Positions 54,176 to 62,643 of a stretch of DNA of 64,000 nt are shown here, one piece after another. Source of the stretch: an uncultured Lachnospiraceae bacterium (GTDB taxonomy: Bacteria; Bacillota; Clostridia; Lachnospirales; Lachnospiraceae); assembly GCA_947625465.1 (NCBI GenBank), contig CANQOK010000005.1, forward strand, positions 1-64,000. The letters are read 5' to 3'. The stretch's first letter is position 1. Each line of letters starts with the position of its first letter. The notes beneath the pieces are model-generated. The model was not told where the DNA came from, did no database searches, and was given only the letters and a program-made list of their open reading frames with translations. The translations under genes were made by a program, and so were the position numbers.

Positions 54176-54535
54176 TTATCTGGCGCCGCTGCCGTCTTTG
54201 ATCGCGTCACCGACGTCGTCAATTCCCTTTTTCACATCGTCGCCGACATCGCCAATTCCCTTTTTAATGTCGTCCCCAATGTCGTCCACAACACCGTTCT
54301 CTGAAGAGGATTCATTTTCATTGTTATTATCATTTTCTGCTCTGCTGGTCGTCTGATCATTATTCAGGCCGGTGCCGGCAGTCGATTCATTTTCATTGCG
54401 GGCTGTCGTTCTTTCCTGCGCCGTGGTCTTGTCTGCCGCGTCGTCCTTTTTATCATCGCCCATATTTCCGCATCCGACCGCACCAAAAGCCATCACTGCC
54501 AGCAATACTGCCAATAACAATTTTTTCTTTTTCAT
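54176..54535 (-). CDS. Small lipoprotein with C-terminal 11-residue amphipathic repeats
   Basis: 119 residues. The lipoprotein signal is MKKKKLLLAVLLAVMAFGAV with lipobox Cys22. The middle is a disordered Asn/Glu/Thr/Ser-rich linker (~25-80). The C-terminus consists of three consecutive 11-mers: DDIGDDIKKGI, GDVGDDVKKGI and DDVGDAIKDGS. Such repeats form amphipathic helices, as in LEA- or apolipoprotein-like sequences. The ATG at 54535 has AAAGGAGAG upstream. It follows the Gld-type ABC operon by ~85 bases in the same direction. Function unknown; a role at the outer membrane face or in the spore envelope is possible. Confidence 0.75.
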   Translation of the reverse strand: MKKKKLLLAVLLAVMAFGAVGCGNMGDDKKDDAADKTTAQERTTARNENESTAGTGLNNDQTTSRAENDNNNENESSSENGVVDDIGDDIKKGIGDVGDDVKKGIDDVGDAIKDGSGAR

Positions 54536-54620
54536 ACTAAAAACTCTCCTTTTATCATAATTAAGAGGATTCCCTCTTTTTATTACGATTCCCAAAAGAA
54601 GAGTTTTTATGAATGAAAAA

Positions 54621-56171
54621 TTATTCTTCTACCAGTTTATGCAGCTCGTCAATGATCTCATTCACATCTTTTTTGCTGACCAGCATTTCTGTCGCTCCGT
54701 TTACCGTCGCCTGATAATTGCCGGTATTATAGGACTTCAGTTCCACATCGATCACCGGAAACGAACTGCTGCCTTCCGTCTTCTCAAAGTGCATTTTCAT
54801 AATCGTCTCTTCGTCCCGAATCTGGCTTTCCTTATACAGGATTTCATTTCCGGATTTGGAAATCAATGTATGATAAAAAGATTGGAACTGCTCCTCATCC
54901 AGCTTCCGGCCGTTGCAGTAATATTCCAGGATCCGGACGCCATACTGCAGAGCGCCGCTTTGGGTTTCTTCTCCCGCTTCCGTCTCCTGCTCTTTTCTGC
55001 CGACTTCCCGGATCTCAAAATCATACGTTTCATCTCCTACCGTCAGAGACATGGTTTTCAGATCGTCCAGCTTGACATATACGATATTTTTATACATATA
55101 CTGCAGCGGATCTAAATTCATTGTCTTAGCGATCTGAGAAGCGGTAACCAGATAGATTCGGCTCTGTTCAATTATCTTGTCTCCCTCGGTGATCGCATAT
55201 CTGGAATAATAATAATTCTCTTCTTCTCCGGCATTTCCCACATAAATCGTCAGCGCGCGCTCATTCCTCAACGCATTGTCTTCTTCTGTGGAATCCTCTC
55301 CTTCCGCTGTTCCCGGATATACAAACCGGATCGTCCGGCTGCAGTCCTCTCCCAATCCGTAAGCCGCATAATCGGCTTCTGTTACCCGATATGCCTGCAG
55401 CTTGGCAAAGGAAAATGCCGTAATATCATCGATATATTCGTCAAACATATCTTCTACCAGACCGTGAAGAAGCTGGAACGGTTCTTTAATGTACCATCCG
55501 GTATTCCCGGACATATCCAGACCGTATTCCCGATTCCCCAGGATATTGTATTCCCGGTCGCCGTTATGGATCGTAATGTTTTGGATCGTACCAAAGGTAA
55601 GCGACGGTATGGTCTCGATCTGGCCCAGATCCATTAAATTACAGGCAAATGCTTCCGGCAGCGTAGCATCAATGGTGTACAGCTCCGTTTCATCGTTCAC
55701 GCGGAGATAATACTGATTGGTCGTAATATTATGCTTTCCGACTGTCAGCTTTGTCTCTTTTCCGCTCTTGGTAAAGAGAGAAATCTCATTCATCGGCGCA
55801 TCAAAGCCGTATTGAGACAGATCTTCTGTTGAGACAGAAAGTTTTTGCGTCGCGTCGACACTGGAAGCGATATCCAGCATCTGGTCTAAGGTATCGGAAT
55901 TTGTGGGGAACTGGTCGTCCGCCTCATAGATCCATTCTTCTCCCTTCAATAAAAAAGCCGCTTCCAGATTTTCGTTTTTAAACACGATCCTGCCGATATC
56001 GCTGCTGACCAGATTGACCGCTTTAAAGTTTCCGGTTTCCGCATCAGAATCCGAATCCGCGGTACTGTCTGCCGATAAAAACCGGATCAGCAATACGGCG
56101 CTCACCAGCACAACAGCAGCAGCCGCAAGCACGATCAGTTTTATCCACTTCTTTTTTTGGCTTTTTGTCAT
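54621..56171 (-). CDS. DUF4340 domain-containing membrane-anchored protein of a Gld-type ABC system
   Basis: 516 residues. One N-terminal membrane helix (LIVLAAAAVVLVSAVLLI), the rest outside the membrane. The repeated DUF4340-type blocks are seen in the IGRIVFKNENLEAAFLLKG start and the LGQIETIPSLTFGTIQNITI middle segment. DUF4340 proteins accompany the GldG-type auxiliary transport subunit. The ATG overlaps the gldG-like stop by 4 bases. No catalytic residues are obvious; a scaffold or substrate-binding role is likely. Confidence 0.8.
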   Translation of the reverse strand: MTKSQKKKWIKLIVLAAAAVVLVSAVLLIRFLSADSTADSDSDAETGNFKAVNLVSSDIGRIVFKNENLEAAFLLKGEEWIYEADDQFPTNSDTLDQMLDIASSVDATQKLSVSTEDLSQYGFDAPMNEISLFTKSGKETKLTVGKHNITTNQYYLRVNDETELYTIDATLPEAFACNLMDLGQIETIPSLTFGTIQNITIHNGDREYNILGNREYGLDMSGNTGWYIKEPFQLLHGLVEDMFDEYIDDITAFSFAKLQAYRVTEADYAAYGLGEDCSRTIRFVYPGTAEGEDSTEEDNALRNERALTIYVGNAGEEENYYYSRYAITEGDKIIEQSRIYLVTASQIAKTMNLDPLQYMYKNIVYVKLDDLKTMSLTVGDETYDFEIREVGRKEQETEAGEETQSGALQYGVRILEYYCNGRKLDEEQFQSFYHTLISKSGNEILYKESQIRDEETIMKMHFEKTEGSSSFPVIDVELKSYNTGNYQATVNGATEMLVSKKDVNEIIDELHKLVEE

Positions 56172-57583
56172 CTTTTCCGTCTCCTATTCCATACCAGCAG
56201 GCCATATCCCAGAACGATTGCCGGAAATACCAGTACTACGATCACCGTATAAACATTTACTTCCTTGTCCGATACGACCAGATCGGCCGGTGCCAGAGAC
56301 TTCACCGTGATCAGCACATCTTCGGCCTGTCCTGCCAGCCAGCGAATGGAGCTGACAAGAAGCCGCTGATTATTCTCATCTAAAGTAGTGTTTTCCGTAC
56401 TCTGAACCATGGACCGGGAAGAATAGAGCAGAAATCTTCCGTTGGTCTCCGTATTGGTCACTGCCATACCGTAATTAAAGGTACCGGTTTCATCTGTAGG
56501 CAGCTGCGCCATCGTAGCGGAGCCCTGTTCTTTCAGATATGCCGTGGAAGAAGACTGCGCAAGCGGCTCAATGACCAGATCGTCCCTGTTCTGATCCAGG
56601 ATCTTAATATTGTCTGCCATGGCCAGAACAACGGAACGTTTTTCTTCTACGCAGATATGGGTTGCGCTGTGATCTACCAGCTGCGCCCGGCAGAAATACG
56701 GAGAATTTTCATTCATCCAATATTGATTATCTCCCTCTAATACTGTTTTATATTCAATTCCGATCCCGACTTTTTCCATCAGCTTGTCAAAATTTTTCAG
56801 GCGGTTGCTGATCTTGATCTGCGCCGTATCCATGATCAGCACAACGGATTTGCCGGAATCCATAAACTGGGAAACTGCCTCCAGCTGCGCGTCCGTCAGA
56901 TCGGTAAGCGGCAGATTGAACAGCAGCATATCCGCATCCTCCGGGATCTCAGTCGTCTGTGAAAAATCCAGCTCTCCCACATCAATATTCTGGCGGGAAA
57001 TATAAGAGCCCTGTCTTCTGGTCAGCGGAGTCTCTTCAAATCCGCTTACCTCATACAGCTTCGGCGTATAATCCCCGCTCAGCCGAACAATGGCGCTGGT
57101 GATCAGACCTTCGCAGTCCACGCCGGTGATGGAGTCGATATTGGTGGCGGAATCTGTTGTCGTTATAAACATATCGTTGAGTTCGATCCCATCGTGGGCA
57201 TCTCCGCATTCCACCATCAGGCTGCCCTGAGAGAGATTTTCACCGTAATCCTCGATAAACTGCGGATTCAGGATCGGATCTATCGTCTCATGTTTAATAT
57301 GGTCGCTTTCGTTCATATAAAGCTGCACAAAATTTTCCACATACCGGTTCTCATTTCCGACCTGGGCAATGGTATACAGCGTAACATCTTTATTCAGGTT
57401 GTGCAGCACTTCTTTCGTGGTATCGGACAGGGCGAACAGATCAGTAGCCGTAGCGTCCAGTTTCCGATATTCAGAAGGGATCTGTGCCACCAGAAGGTTG
57501 ATCATGACCACAATGATCAATACAATGGCGATCACGGCAAAACTGTAAGTTCCGTTTTTAAACTGCTTCTTCATGTCTGCCAC
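56168..57583 (-). CDS. GldG-like ABC auxiliary protein
   Basis: 471 residues. N-terminal membrane helix (FAVIAIVLIIVVMINLLV), a large outside domain of the ABC_transp_aux/GldG type (VTLYTIAQVGNENRYVENFV, ADMLLFNLPLTDLTDAQLEA), and a C-terminal helix (VYTVIVVLVFPAIVLGYGLL) ending in WNRRRKR. The fold is related to the IFT52/GIFT domain. It should sit with the permease just upstream. CTAGGAGGTGG precedes the ATG. GldAFG is known from Bacteroidetes gliding, but Firmicutes with these genes do not glide, so another transport role is likely. Confidence 0.82.
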   Translation of the reverse strand: MADMKKQFKNGTYSFAVIAIVLIIVVMINLLVAQIPSEYRKLDATATDLFALSDTTKEVLHNLNKDVTLYTIAQVGNENRYVENFVQLYMNESDHIKHETIDPILNPQFIEDYGENLSQGSLMVECGDAHDGIELNDMFITTTDSATNIDSITGVDCEGLITSAIVRLSGDYTPKLYEVSGFEETPLTRRQGSYISRQNIDVGELDFSQTTEIPEDADMLLFNLPLTDLTDAQLEAVSQFMDSGKSVVLIMDTAQIKISNRLKNFDKLMEKVGIGIEYKTVLEGDNQYWMNENSPYFCRAQLVDHSATHICVEEKRSVVLAMADNIKILDQNRDDLVIEPLAQSSSTAYLKEQGSATMAQLPTDETGTFNYGMAVTNTETNGRFLLYSSRSMVQSTENTTLDENNQRLLVSSIRWLAGQAEDVLITVKSLAPADLVVSDKEVNVYTVIVVLVFPAIVLGYGLLVWNRRRKR

Positions 57584-57586
57584 CTC

Positions 57587-58456
57587 CTAGTCCCATTTTC
57601 TCTTCTGCAGCATCTGCACCGCAATGACCAGACACAGTACGACCACGGACAGATAATACAGGATTGCGTCTACTTCAAAATAGCCGTTGATAAAATTGTC
57701 ATAATGCGAATTCAGGCACAATACCAGCATCAGCTTCGCGATCAGCCCTTCAAACAGACTGCTCTTTACCAGATACAGGATTACAACAACCGCTTCCAGA
57801 ACCAGTCCCAGGATTCCGGCCGCGATCAGATTCTTTGCGAATCCGTAATAGATCAGAGCGACCAGAGCCGCCAGCACAAGGAAACAGATAAAAGAAAATA
57901 CCGCCGTTGTAGGCGTAATATCCACCAGATACTGCATGGAAAATGATAAGATCAGAACCGCGAACGTCACAACCGCGGAAATGATCTGGTTCTCCGTTGA
58001 CGCCGATACCACGATCCCGATCGCAAAGTATGCCATTCCCAGCAGTACAAAGCCCAAAATGGAAACATAGGACATCGGCAGCGGCACTGTACCGAACGAA
58101 GTCAGCATGATCGGATAAATGCAGATCCAGACCATAGGAATCGCAAACAAAGTCAGCGTCCCGAAATACTTGGCCAATACGATCTTCGTAATGCTGACCG
58201 GCGAAGTAAATAAAAGCTGGTCTGTCTTAGTCCGATGCTCGTCCGCAAGCACACGCATGGTAACAACCGGAACCAGCAGCATAAAGACCACCGACACATA
58301 GGCCTGCTGCAGCGCATAGCCGATAAAAGGGCTTTTGCCGTTAATGTTAATAGATGAATATACAAATCCGATTACCAGGAGCAGAAACGCCACAAACGCG
58401 TATCCGATCATGGAAATAAAATAGGATTTCACTTCTCGCTTGTAAATTGCCAACAT
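57587..58456 (-). CDS. ABC-2 permease of the Gld-type system (GldF-like)
   Basis: 289 residues with six or seven membrane helices. It begins LAIYKREVKSYFISMIGYAF, as usual for GldF/NosY-type ABC-2 permeases. DEHRTKTDQLLFTSPVSITK is the conserved cytoplasmic loop that contacts the ATPase. It lies 2 bases after the ATPase gene and 3 bases before the gldG-like gene. Substrate unknown. Confidence 0.85.
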   Translation of the reverse strand: MLAIYKREVKSYFISMIGYAFVAFLLLVIGFVYSSININGKSPFIGYALQQAYVSVVFMLLVPVVTMRVLADEHRTKTDQLLFTSPVSITKIVLAKYFGTLTLFAIPMVWICIYPIMLTSFGTVPLPMSYVSILGFVLLGMAYFAIGIVVSASTENQIISAVVTFAVLILSFSMQYLVDITPTTAVFSFICFLVLAALVALIYYGFAKNLIAAGILGLVLEAVVVILYLVKSSLFEGLIAKLMLVLCLNSHYDNFINGYFEVDAILYYLSVVVLCLVIAVQMLQKRKWD

Positions 58457-58458
58457 TG

Positions 58459-59472
58459 TTAATCCCTCTCTTCCTTATTCCTGCGAATCGGCGCGTATTT
58501 GCCGGTTTGCCGCTTTCCTCTGGAATCCGTGTTTTTGCCTTCGGTAACCTTTAAGAATACATCCTCCAGGGAAATATTGGACGGTTTCATGGAGATGATC
58601 GGCTGCTTTGCCGCAGCGAACGCATAGAATACACTCTCCCTGATATCCACCTCCATCGAAGCGGACAGCAATGCCTTCGTACACTCCATGCCGTTATCCT
58701 CTTCCCGGGAAACCTCGTATTTGGAAATATCGGAAATCTTATCCAATACACTCCGCACTCTGTAATCCGGCGCTTTAACCAGCAGCTCCAGCGTATTGGT
58801 TCCGGTAACATGCTGGCTTAGATTGTCCGGCGTATCCTGCGCCAGCATCCGACCATGGGCAATGATCATCACTTCGTCGCTCACCGCGCTGATCTCCTGC
58901 ATGATGTGAGAGCTTAAAATTACGGTATGCTGCTTTCCGAGGCTTCGGATCAGATCCCGCATCTCGATAATCTGCTTGGGATCCAGGCCGACTGTAGGCT
59001 CGTCCAGAATGATAATCTCGGGAAATCCCAGAATCGCCTGCGCGAATCCCACACGCTGCTTATAACCCTTTGACAGATTCCGGATCAGCCGGTTGGACAC
59101 ATCCTGGATCTTCGTCTGTTCAATGGCAGCGTTAATACACTTTTTGTGCTGATTCCTGGGGATCTTCTTTAACTCCGCTACAAATTTTAAATATTCATAC
59201 GGCGTCATATCGGTATAAAGCGGCGGGAACTCGGGCAGATACCCGATACACTTCTTTGCCTCCTCCGGTTCTTCCGCCACGTCATGCCCGTTTACGACGA
59301 TCTGCCCTGTGGTCGGCGCGATATATCCGGTGATCATATTCATGGTCGTCGACTTTCCGGCGCCGTTAGGTCCCAGGAATCCGTATATCTTTCCCTGTTC
59401 AATGTGGAAGCTCAGATCATTGACCGCCACATGGTCGCCATATATTTTACTCAGATTCTTAACTTCGATCAA
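58459..59472 (-). CDS. ABC transporter ATP-binding protein (GldA-like)
   Basis: 337 residues. Walker A GPNGAGKST (~35-43), signature LSKGYKQRVGFA, Walker B IIILDEPTVGLD and H-loop LSSHIMQE. The C-terminal ~100 residues include a DrrA/GldA-type extension ending in a basic tail (RQTGKYAPIRRNKEERD). The start codon is TTG at 59472 with AAGGAGGAATTAC upstream. It is the first gene of a four-gene operon (ATPase, permease, GldG, DUF4340). Two copies of TGTGATAAAATG lie in the promoter region. Confidence 0.9.
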   Translation of the reverse strand: MIEVKNLSKIYGDHVAVNDLSFHIEQGKIYGFLGPNGAGKSTTMNMITGYIAPTTGQIVVNGHDVAEEPEEAKKCIGYLPEFPPLYTDMTPYEYLKFVAELKKIPRNQHKKCINAAIEQTKIQDVSNRLIRNLSKGYKQRVGFAQAILGFPEIIILDEPTVGLDPKQIIEMRDLIRSLGKQHTVILSSHIMQEISAVSDEVMIIAHGRMLAQDTPDNLSQHVTGTNTLELLVKAPDYRVRSVLDKISDISKYEVSREEDNGMECTKALLSASMEVDIRESVFYAFAAAKQPIISMKPSNISLEDVFLKVTEGKNTDSRGKRQTGKYAPIRRNKEERD

Positions 59473-59503
59473 AGTAATTCCTCCTTCAAGTTCTCTTCTG
59501 TGT

Positions 59504-59537
59504 CATTTTATCACACACTATTTCACATTTTATCACA
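59504..59537. repeat. Direct repeat TGTGATAAAATG upstream of the Gld-type operon
   Basis: The 12-mer CATTTTATCACA (minus strand TGTGATAAAATG) occurs at 59504-59515 and 59526-59537, 22 bp apart. Each copy contains a possible -10 box (TAAAAT). No good -35 is seen, so it may be a regulator site or a double promoter. Confidence 0.55.
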
Positions 59538-59576
59538 GATTTCGGCATTTGCCTATTCCTTTTTTGTGAATTTTTC

Positions 59577-59612
59577 ATAAAAAAGAAAGCTGCCGCAGAA
59601 AACCACGGCAGC
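59577..59612 (-). terminator. Terminator of the dapA-dapB operon
   Basis: Minus strand: GCTGCCG, 10-base loop, CGGCAGC (59612-59606 and 59595-59589), followed by TTTCTTTTTT. It lies 20 bases after the dapB stop. Confidence 0.9.
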
Positions 59613-59632
59613 CTTTTTATCATTTTAACGGT

Positions 59633-60394
59633 TTATTGTGCTTCGATCACATCATGCATATCGTACATACCCGGCGCCTTGCCTGCCAGAAACTTGGCCG
59701 CGGCTACCGCGCCCTTCGCAAAAACCGCTTTGGAATAAGCGGTATGCTTAATCTCGATCACCTCGTCAACGCCCGCGAAGATCACTTCATGCTCTCCCAC
59801 AATGGTGCCGCCCCGGACCGCGCTGATACCGATCTCCTGTTTCGGCCTGCGCATCCGCTCCCGGCTGCGGTCAAACTTATAGGCATAGCGGTTATCCAGC
59901 TCCTCATTCATGGCGTCTGCCAGCGCCAGCGCCGTCCCGCTGGGCGCATCCACTTTACGGTTGTGGTGCTTCTCCACGATCTCAATATCATATCCTTCCG
60001 GCGCAAATACATTGACCGCCTGCTTTAACAGCTTCATGATCGTATTGATCCCAAGCGACATATTCGCGGATTTCAAAACCGGCGTGTGCTGCGCCGCTTC
60101 TTTTACATGGGCAAGCTGAGCTTCACTTAAACCGGTCGTACATAAAACAACCGGCAGCCTGTTGGCTTCACAGTAATCCAGCAGATCGTCCACCGCAGCC
60201 GCAGCCGCGAAATCAATGACCACATCCGCTTTTACCTTACAGGCTCCAATATTGGGAAACACCGGAAACGGATTGGTGCCGCCGTCGACCGGATCGATCC
60301 CCGCCACAATTTCCGTCTCTGTATCCTGCGCCACAATTCCCGCAACGACTCTTCCCATCTGGCCATTGCATCCGTGCATGATTATCTTTATCAT
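59633..60394 (-). CDS. dapB: 4-hydroxy-tetrahydrodipicolinate reductase
   Basis: 253 residues. The NAD(P)H-binding motif is MHGCNGQMGRVVA, the catalytic segment EKHHNRKVDAPSGTALALAD (catalytic His and Lys), and the C-terminal end FAKGAVAAAKFLAGK. The second step of the lysine/diaminopimelate branch; in spore formers the product also feeds dipicolinic acid. GGAAAGAGGTTCGAT precedes the ATG. It follows dapA by 28 bases under the same lysine riboswitch. Confidence 0.95.
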   Translation of the reverse strand: MIKIIMHGCNGQMGRVVAGIVAQDTETEIVAGIDPVDGGTNPFPVFPNIGACKVKADVVIDFAAAAAVDDLLDYCEANRLPVVLCTTGLSEAQLAHVKEAAQHTPVLKSANMSLGINTIMKLLKQAVNVFAPEGYDIEIVEKHHNRKVDAPSGTALALADAMNEELDNRYAYKFDRSRERMRRPKQEIGISAVRGGTIVGEHEVIFAGVDEVIEIKHTAYSKAVFAKGAVAAAKFLAGKAPGMYDMHDVIEAQ

Positions 60395-60422
60395 ATCGAA
60401 CCTCTTTCCTGTAATCCTGTCA

Positions 60423-61307
60423 TCATAAAATTCCGTACTTCATCATAGCCTGCGCGAGTTTTTCCGCATTGGCTGCCTCCATCTGCGTCAGCGGCTTTCT
60501 GAGCGGTCCTACTTCCTTACCCATCAGATTAAGCGCCGCCTTTACCGGGATCGGATTCACTTCACTGAACAAAGCCCGGATCAGGCTCATAGCCTCCAGC
60601 TGCAGCTTCCGGCTCTCCGCTACCTCGCCCGCCATATATTTCGCGACAATATCATGCGTCTGCTTCGGCGCTACGTTGGACAATACGGAGATTACGCCCT
60701 TGGCTCCCAGAGACAAAAGCGGAACGATCTGATCGTCGTTGCCGGAGTAAATATCCAGCATGCCTTCGCTCATCGCCGCCAGATCCGCAACCTGAGACAG
60801 ATTTCCGCTGGCTTCCTTGATCGCTACGATATTGTCCGCCGTCTTCACCGCTTTCATGGCGGTCGCCGGCAGGATATTACAGCCCGTTCGGCTGGGCACA
60901 TTGTACATGATCAGCGGAACGTCCGCCGCTTTCGCGATATCTACGAAATATTCAACCAATCCGTTTTGCGTACATTTATTATAGTACGGCGTAACTGCCA
61001 GAAGACCGTCCACTCCGACTGCCGCCGCCCGTTTGGACAGCGAAACCGCTTCCGCCGTATTGTTGGAACCGGTTCCGGCAATGACCGGGATCCGGCCCGC
61101 CGTCTTCTCTACCGCATAACGGATACATTCAAAATGCTCGTCATGCGTCAGCGTTGAAGATTCTCCGGTTGTTCCGCAGATAATGATCGCATCGGTTCCG
61201 GCCGCGATCTGTTCGTCGATCAGTTCTCCCAGCTTGTCAAAATTCACCGATCCGTCCGCATACATCGGTGTTACGATCGCAACACCCGCTCCTGTAAAAA
61301 TTGCCAT
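60423..61307 (-). CDS. dapA: 4-hydroxy-tetrahydrodipicolinate synthase
   Basis: 294 residues, a TIM barrel. It condenses pyruvate with aspartate semialdehyde. The phosphate/substrate loop is GTTGESSTL, the catalytic Tyr is in IMYNVPSRTG, and the Schiff-base Lys is in IVAIKEASGN. The start is the ATG at 61307 with AAAGGAG 12 bases upstream; an earlier in-frame start at 61343 lies inside the riboswitch terminator. First gene of the operon, controlled by the lysine riboswitch. Confidence 0.95.
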   Translation of the reverse strand: MAIFTGAGVAIVTPMYADGSVNFDKLGELIDEQIAAGTDAIIICGTTGESSTLTHDEHFECIRYAVEKTAGRIPVIAGTGSNNTAEAVSLSKRAAAVGVDGLLAVTPYYNKCTQNGLVEYFVDIAKAADVPLIMYNVPSRTGCNILPATAMKAVKTADNIVAIKEASGNLSQVADLAAMSEGMLDIYSGNDDQIVPLLSLGAKGVISVLSNVAPKQTHDIVAKYMAGEVAESRKLQLEAMSLIRALFSEVNPIPVKAALNLMGKEVGPLRKPLTQMEAANAEKLAQAMMKYGIL

Positions 61308-61337
61308 AATCCAAAGACTCCTTTCTTCTGTTGCCTG

Positions 61338-61366
61338 AAACAAAAGACCAGCCCTGAGGCTGGTCT
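61338..61366 (-). terminator. Riboswitch expression-platform terminator before dapA
   Basis: Minus strand: AGACCAGCC, loop CTGA-type, GGCTGGTCT (61366-61358 and 61353-61345), then TTTTGTTT. It lies between the lysine aptamer and the dapA ribosome site, where it would stop transcription when lysine is high. Confidence 0.85.
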
Positions 61367-61389
61367 ACGAATCCAAATCAATCTTCATT

Positions 61390-61553
61390 CTCCGGTAGCG
61401 CCCCATCTCTCGATGACAGTCATAAACCTGTTCGGCCTATGCCCAAGAAAACGGTTCCGGTCCGTCCTCTTTCGGCGTCAGTTCCTTTCCCCTGTCTTCT
61501 TCTGTGTCCGGCACATCCGGCAGGGTACTGATAAATAACGCAACCTCTACACA
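61390..61553 (-). promoter_or_regulatory. Lysine riboswitch (L box) of dapA-dapB
   Basis: On the minus strand the 5' end GTAGAGGTTGCG and the 3' end CATCGAGAGATGGGGCGCTAC match the lysine aptamer core (B. subtilis lysC: GATAGAGGTGCG ... GGAGGGCTATC). P1 is formed by GTAG (61550-61547) with CTAC (61398-61395). The internal segments CAGTA and GACGCCGAAAGAGG also match. It lies in the 337-base gap upstream of dapA, between a promoter and a terminator, as expected for lysine-dependent termination. Confidence 0.85.
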
Positions 61554-61574
61554 TTTCTTTTGTATGTTAGCTAT

Positions 61575-61603
61575 AAAATAGCATTTCCGTTCCCGAAAGT
61601 CAA
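61575..61603 (-). promoter_or_regulatory. Sigma-A promoter of the dapA riboswitch transcript
   Basis: Minus strand: TTGACT (61603-61598), 17-base spacer, TATTTT (61580-61575). The start would fall ~15-20 bases before the aptamer. Confidence 0.7.
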
Positions 61604-61644
61604 CCCTTATTTTACGGTTTCATGCCTGTTTTGCGATTTTTTGC

Positions 61645-62274
61645 CTACTGGTCATAATATTCCAGTTTGCTGACGGAAACCTCATAGGCAATCTGTTTCC
61701 GGGTTTCTTCTTCACTGATCTTTTTGACATACTCTCTGCTCTGAACCCGCCCCCAGATCTGGATCCTGCCTCCGACCTGAAAGCTCTGCGCGTATCTGGC
61801 GTTTCTGCCCCACGCGATGCAGGGTATGTAATCCGATTTTCCATACGGCCGGTTGACCGCCACCAGCAGATCCGCGATTTCCCGTCCCAGCGGTGTTTTG
61901 CGGTAAATCGGCGCTTTGCAGATAAATCCGTCCAGAAAGATCTGGTTGGTTCTGCCGGATTCCAGATTTTCGTCCACGAACATCCATTCCCTTACAAAAA
62001 TGGATAATACCAGCCTGTTTTTTGTACCTTCATGCCTGTTATAAGAGCGAAACTGCCCCGCAACCTCTACCAGCTGTCCGCGGCAGTCCTCCGTCACATC
62101 TACCAGCCGTTCCGATACCATAAGCGGAATGATATCCACCAGCTCGCTCAGCCGGTTCACCGCGATATCCACCAGATAAAATCCCTCTCCGAACACTTCA
62201 TGACTGTATCGGAATTCGGATACGATCTCACCCGCGACACTGACTCTGTTATTTTCAATTACCTTATCTACCAT
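61645..62274 (-). CDS. Two-OB-fold single-stranded DNA-binding-like protein
   Basis: About 209 residues with two OB-fold units in tandem. The first begins NNRVSVAGEIVSEFRYSHEV, the second IFLDGFICKAPIYRKTPLGR and contains IPCIAWGRNARYA, the conserved strand of bacterial SSB. There is no acidic SSB tail. It could be an accessory SSB or a primosome-type protein; the housekeeping ssb is normally next to rpsF/rpsR, not here. The ATG at 62274 follows GAAGGAG. It lies 17 bases after ylmC. Function unproven. Confidence 0.7.
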   Translation of the reverse strand: MVDKVIENNRVSVAGEIVSEFRYSHEVFGEGFYLVDIAVNRLSELVDIIPLMVSERLVDVTEDCRGQLVEVAGQFRSYNRHEGTKNRLVLSIFVREWMFVDENLESGRTNQIFLDGFICKAPIYRKTPLGREIADLLVAVNRPYGKSDYIPCIAWGRNARYAQSFQVGGRIQIWGRVQSREYVKKISEEETRKQIAYEVSVSKLEYYDQ

Positions 62275-62291
62275 TGGTATTTCTCCTTCCA

Positions 62292-62558
62292 TCATTCACT
62301 TCTTCCCTTTCCACTTTTCACTGCTTCTTCCCGCACTGCCACAAGAATAATGTCGGGACCGATCTGCTTAATACATGGATACGGAATAATGTATTCCTCT
62401 TCCTTTCCGAATATGCCGCAGAACTTGCTCGGTCCCGGCACGATAATTGCCTGTATACATCCCGTACAAATATCAAATTCCAGATCAGCCACAAACCCCA
62501 GCCGTCTGCAGTCGCATTCATTGATCACTTCTTTCTGCCGCAGATCAAACATCCGCAT
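62292..62558 (-). CDS. YlmC/YmxH-family sporulation protein (PRC-barrel)
   Basis: 88 residues. A single PRC-barrel-like domain, starting MRMFDLRQKEVINECDCRRL and continuing through GFVADLEFDICTG to IPYPCIKQIGPDIILV. The gene typically lies beside sporulation sigma genes in clostridia, as here next to sigG. The start at 62558 is chosen for GGAGGAG 7 bases upstream; an in-frame start at 62615 would add a basic stretch that does not belong to the family. The molecular role is unknown. Confidence 0.85.
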   Translation of the reverse strand: MRMFDLRQKEVINECDCRRLGFVADLEFDICTGCIQAIIVPGPSKFCGIFGKEEEYIIPYPCIKQIGPDIILVAVREEAVKSGKGRSE

Positions 62559-62643
62559 ACGCCGTCTCCTCCGTATCCCGACATTCCGTATCAATGTCGC
62601 CTTTCCATACAGCATATGCGCTTTTTCCGTGTTTGTGCCTGCC

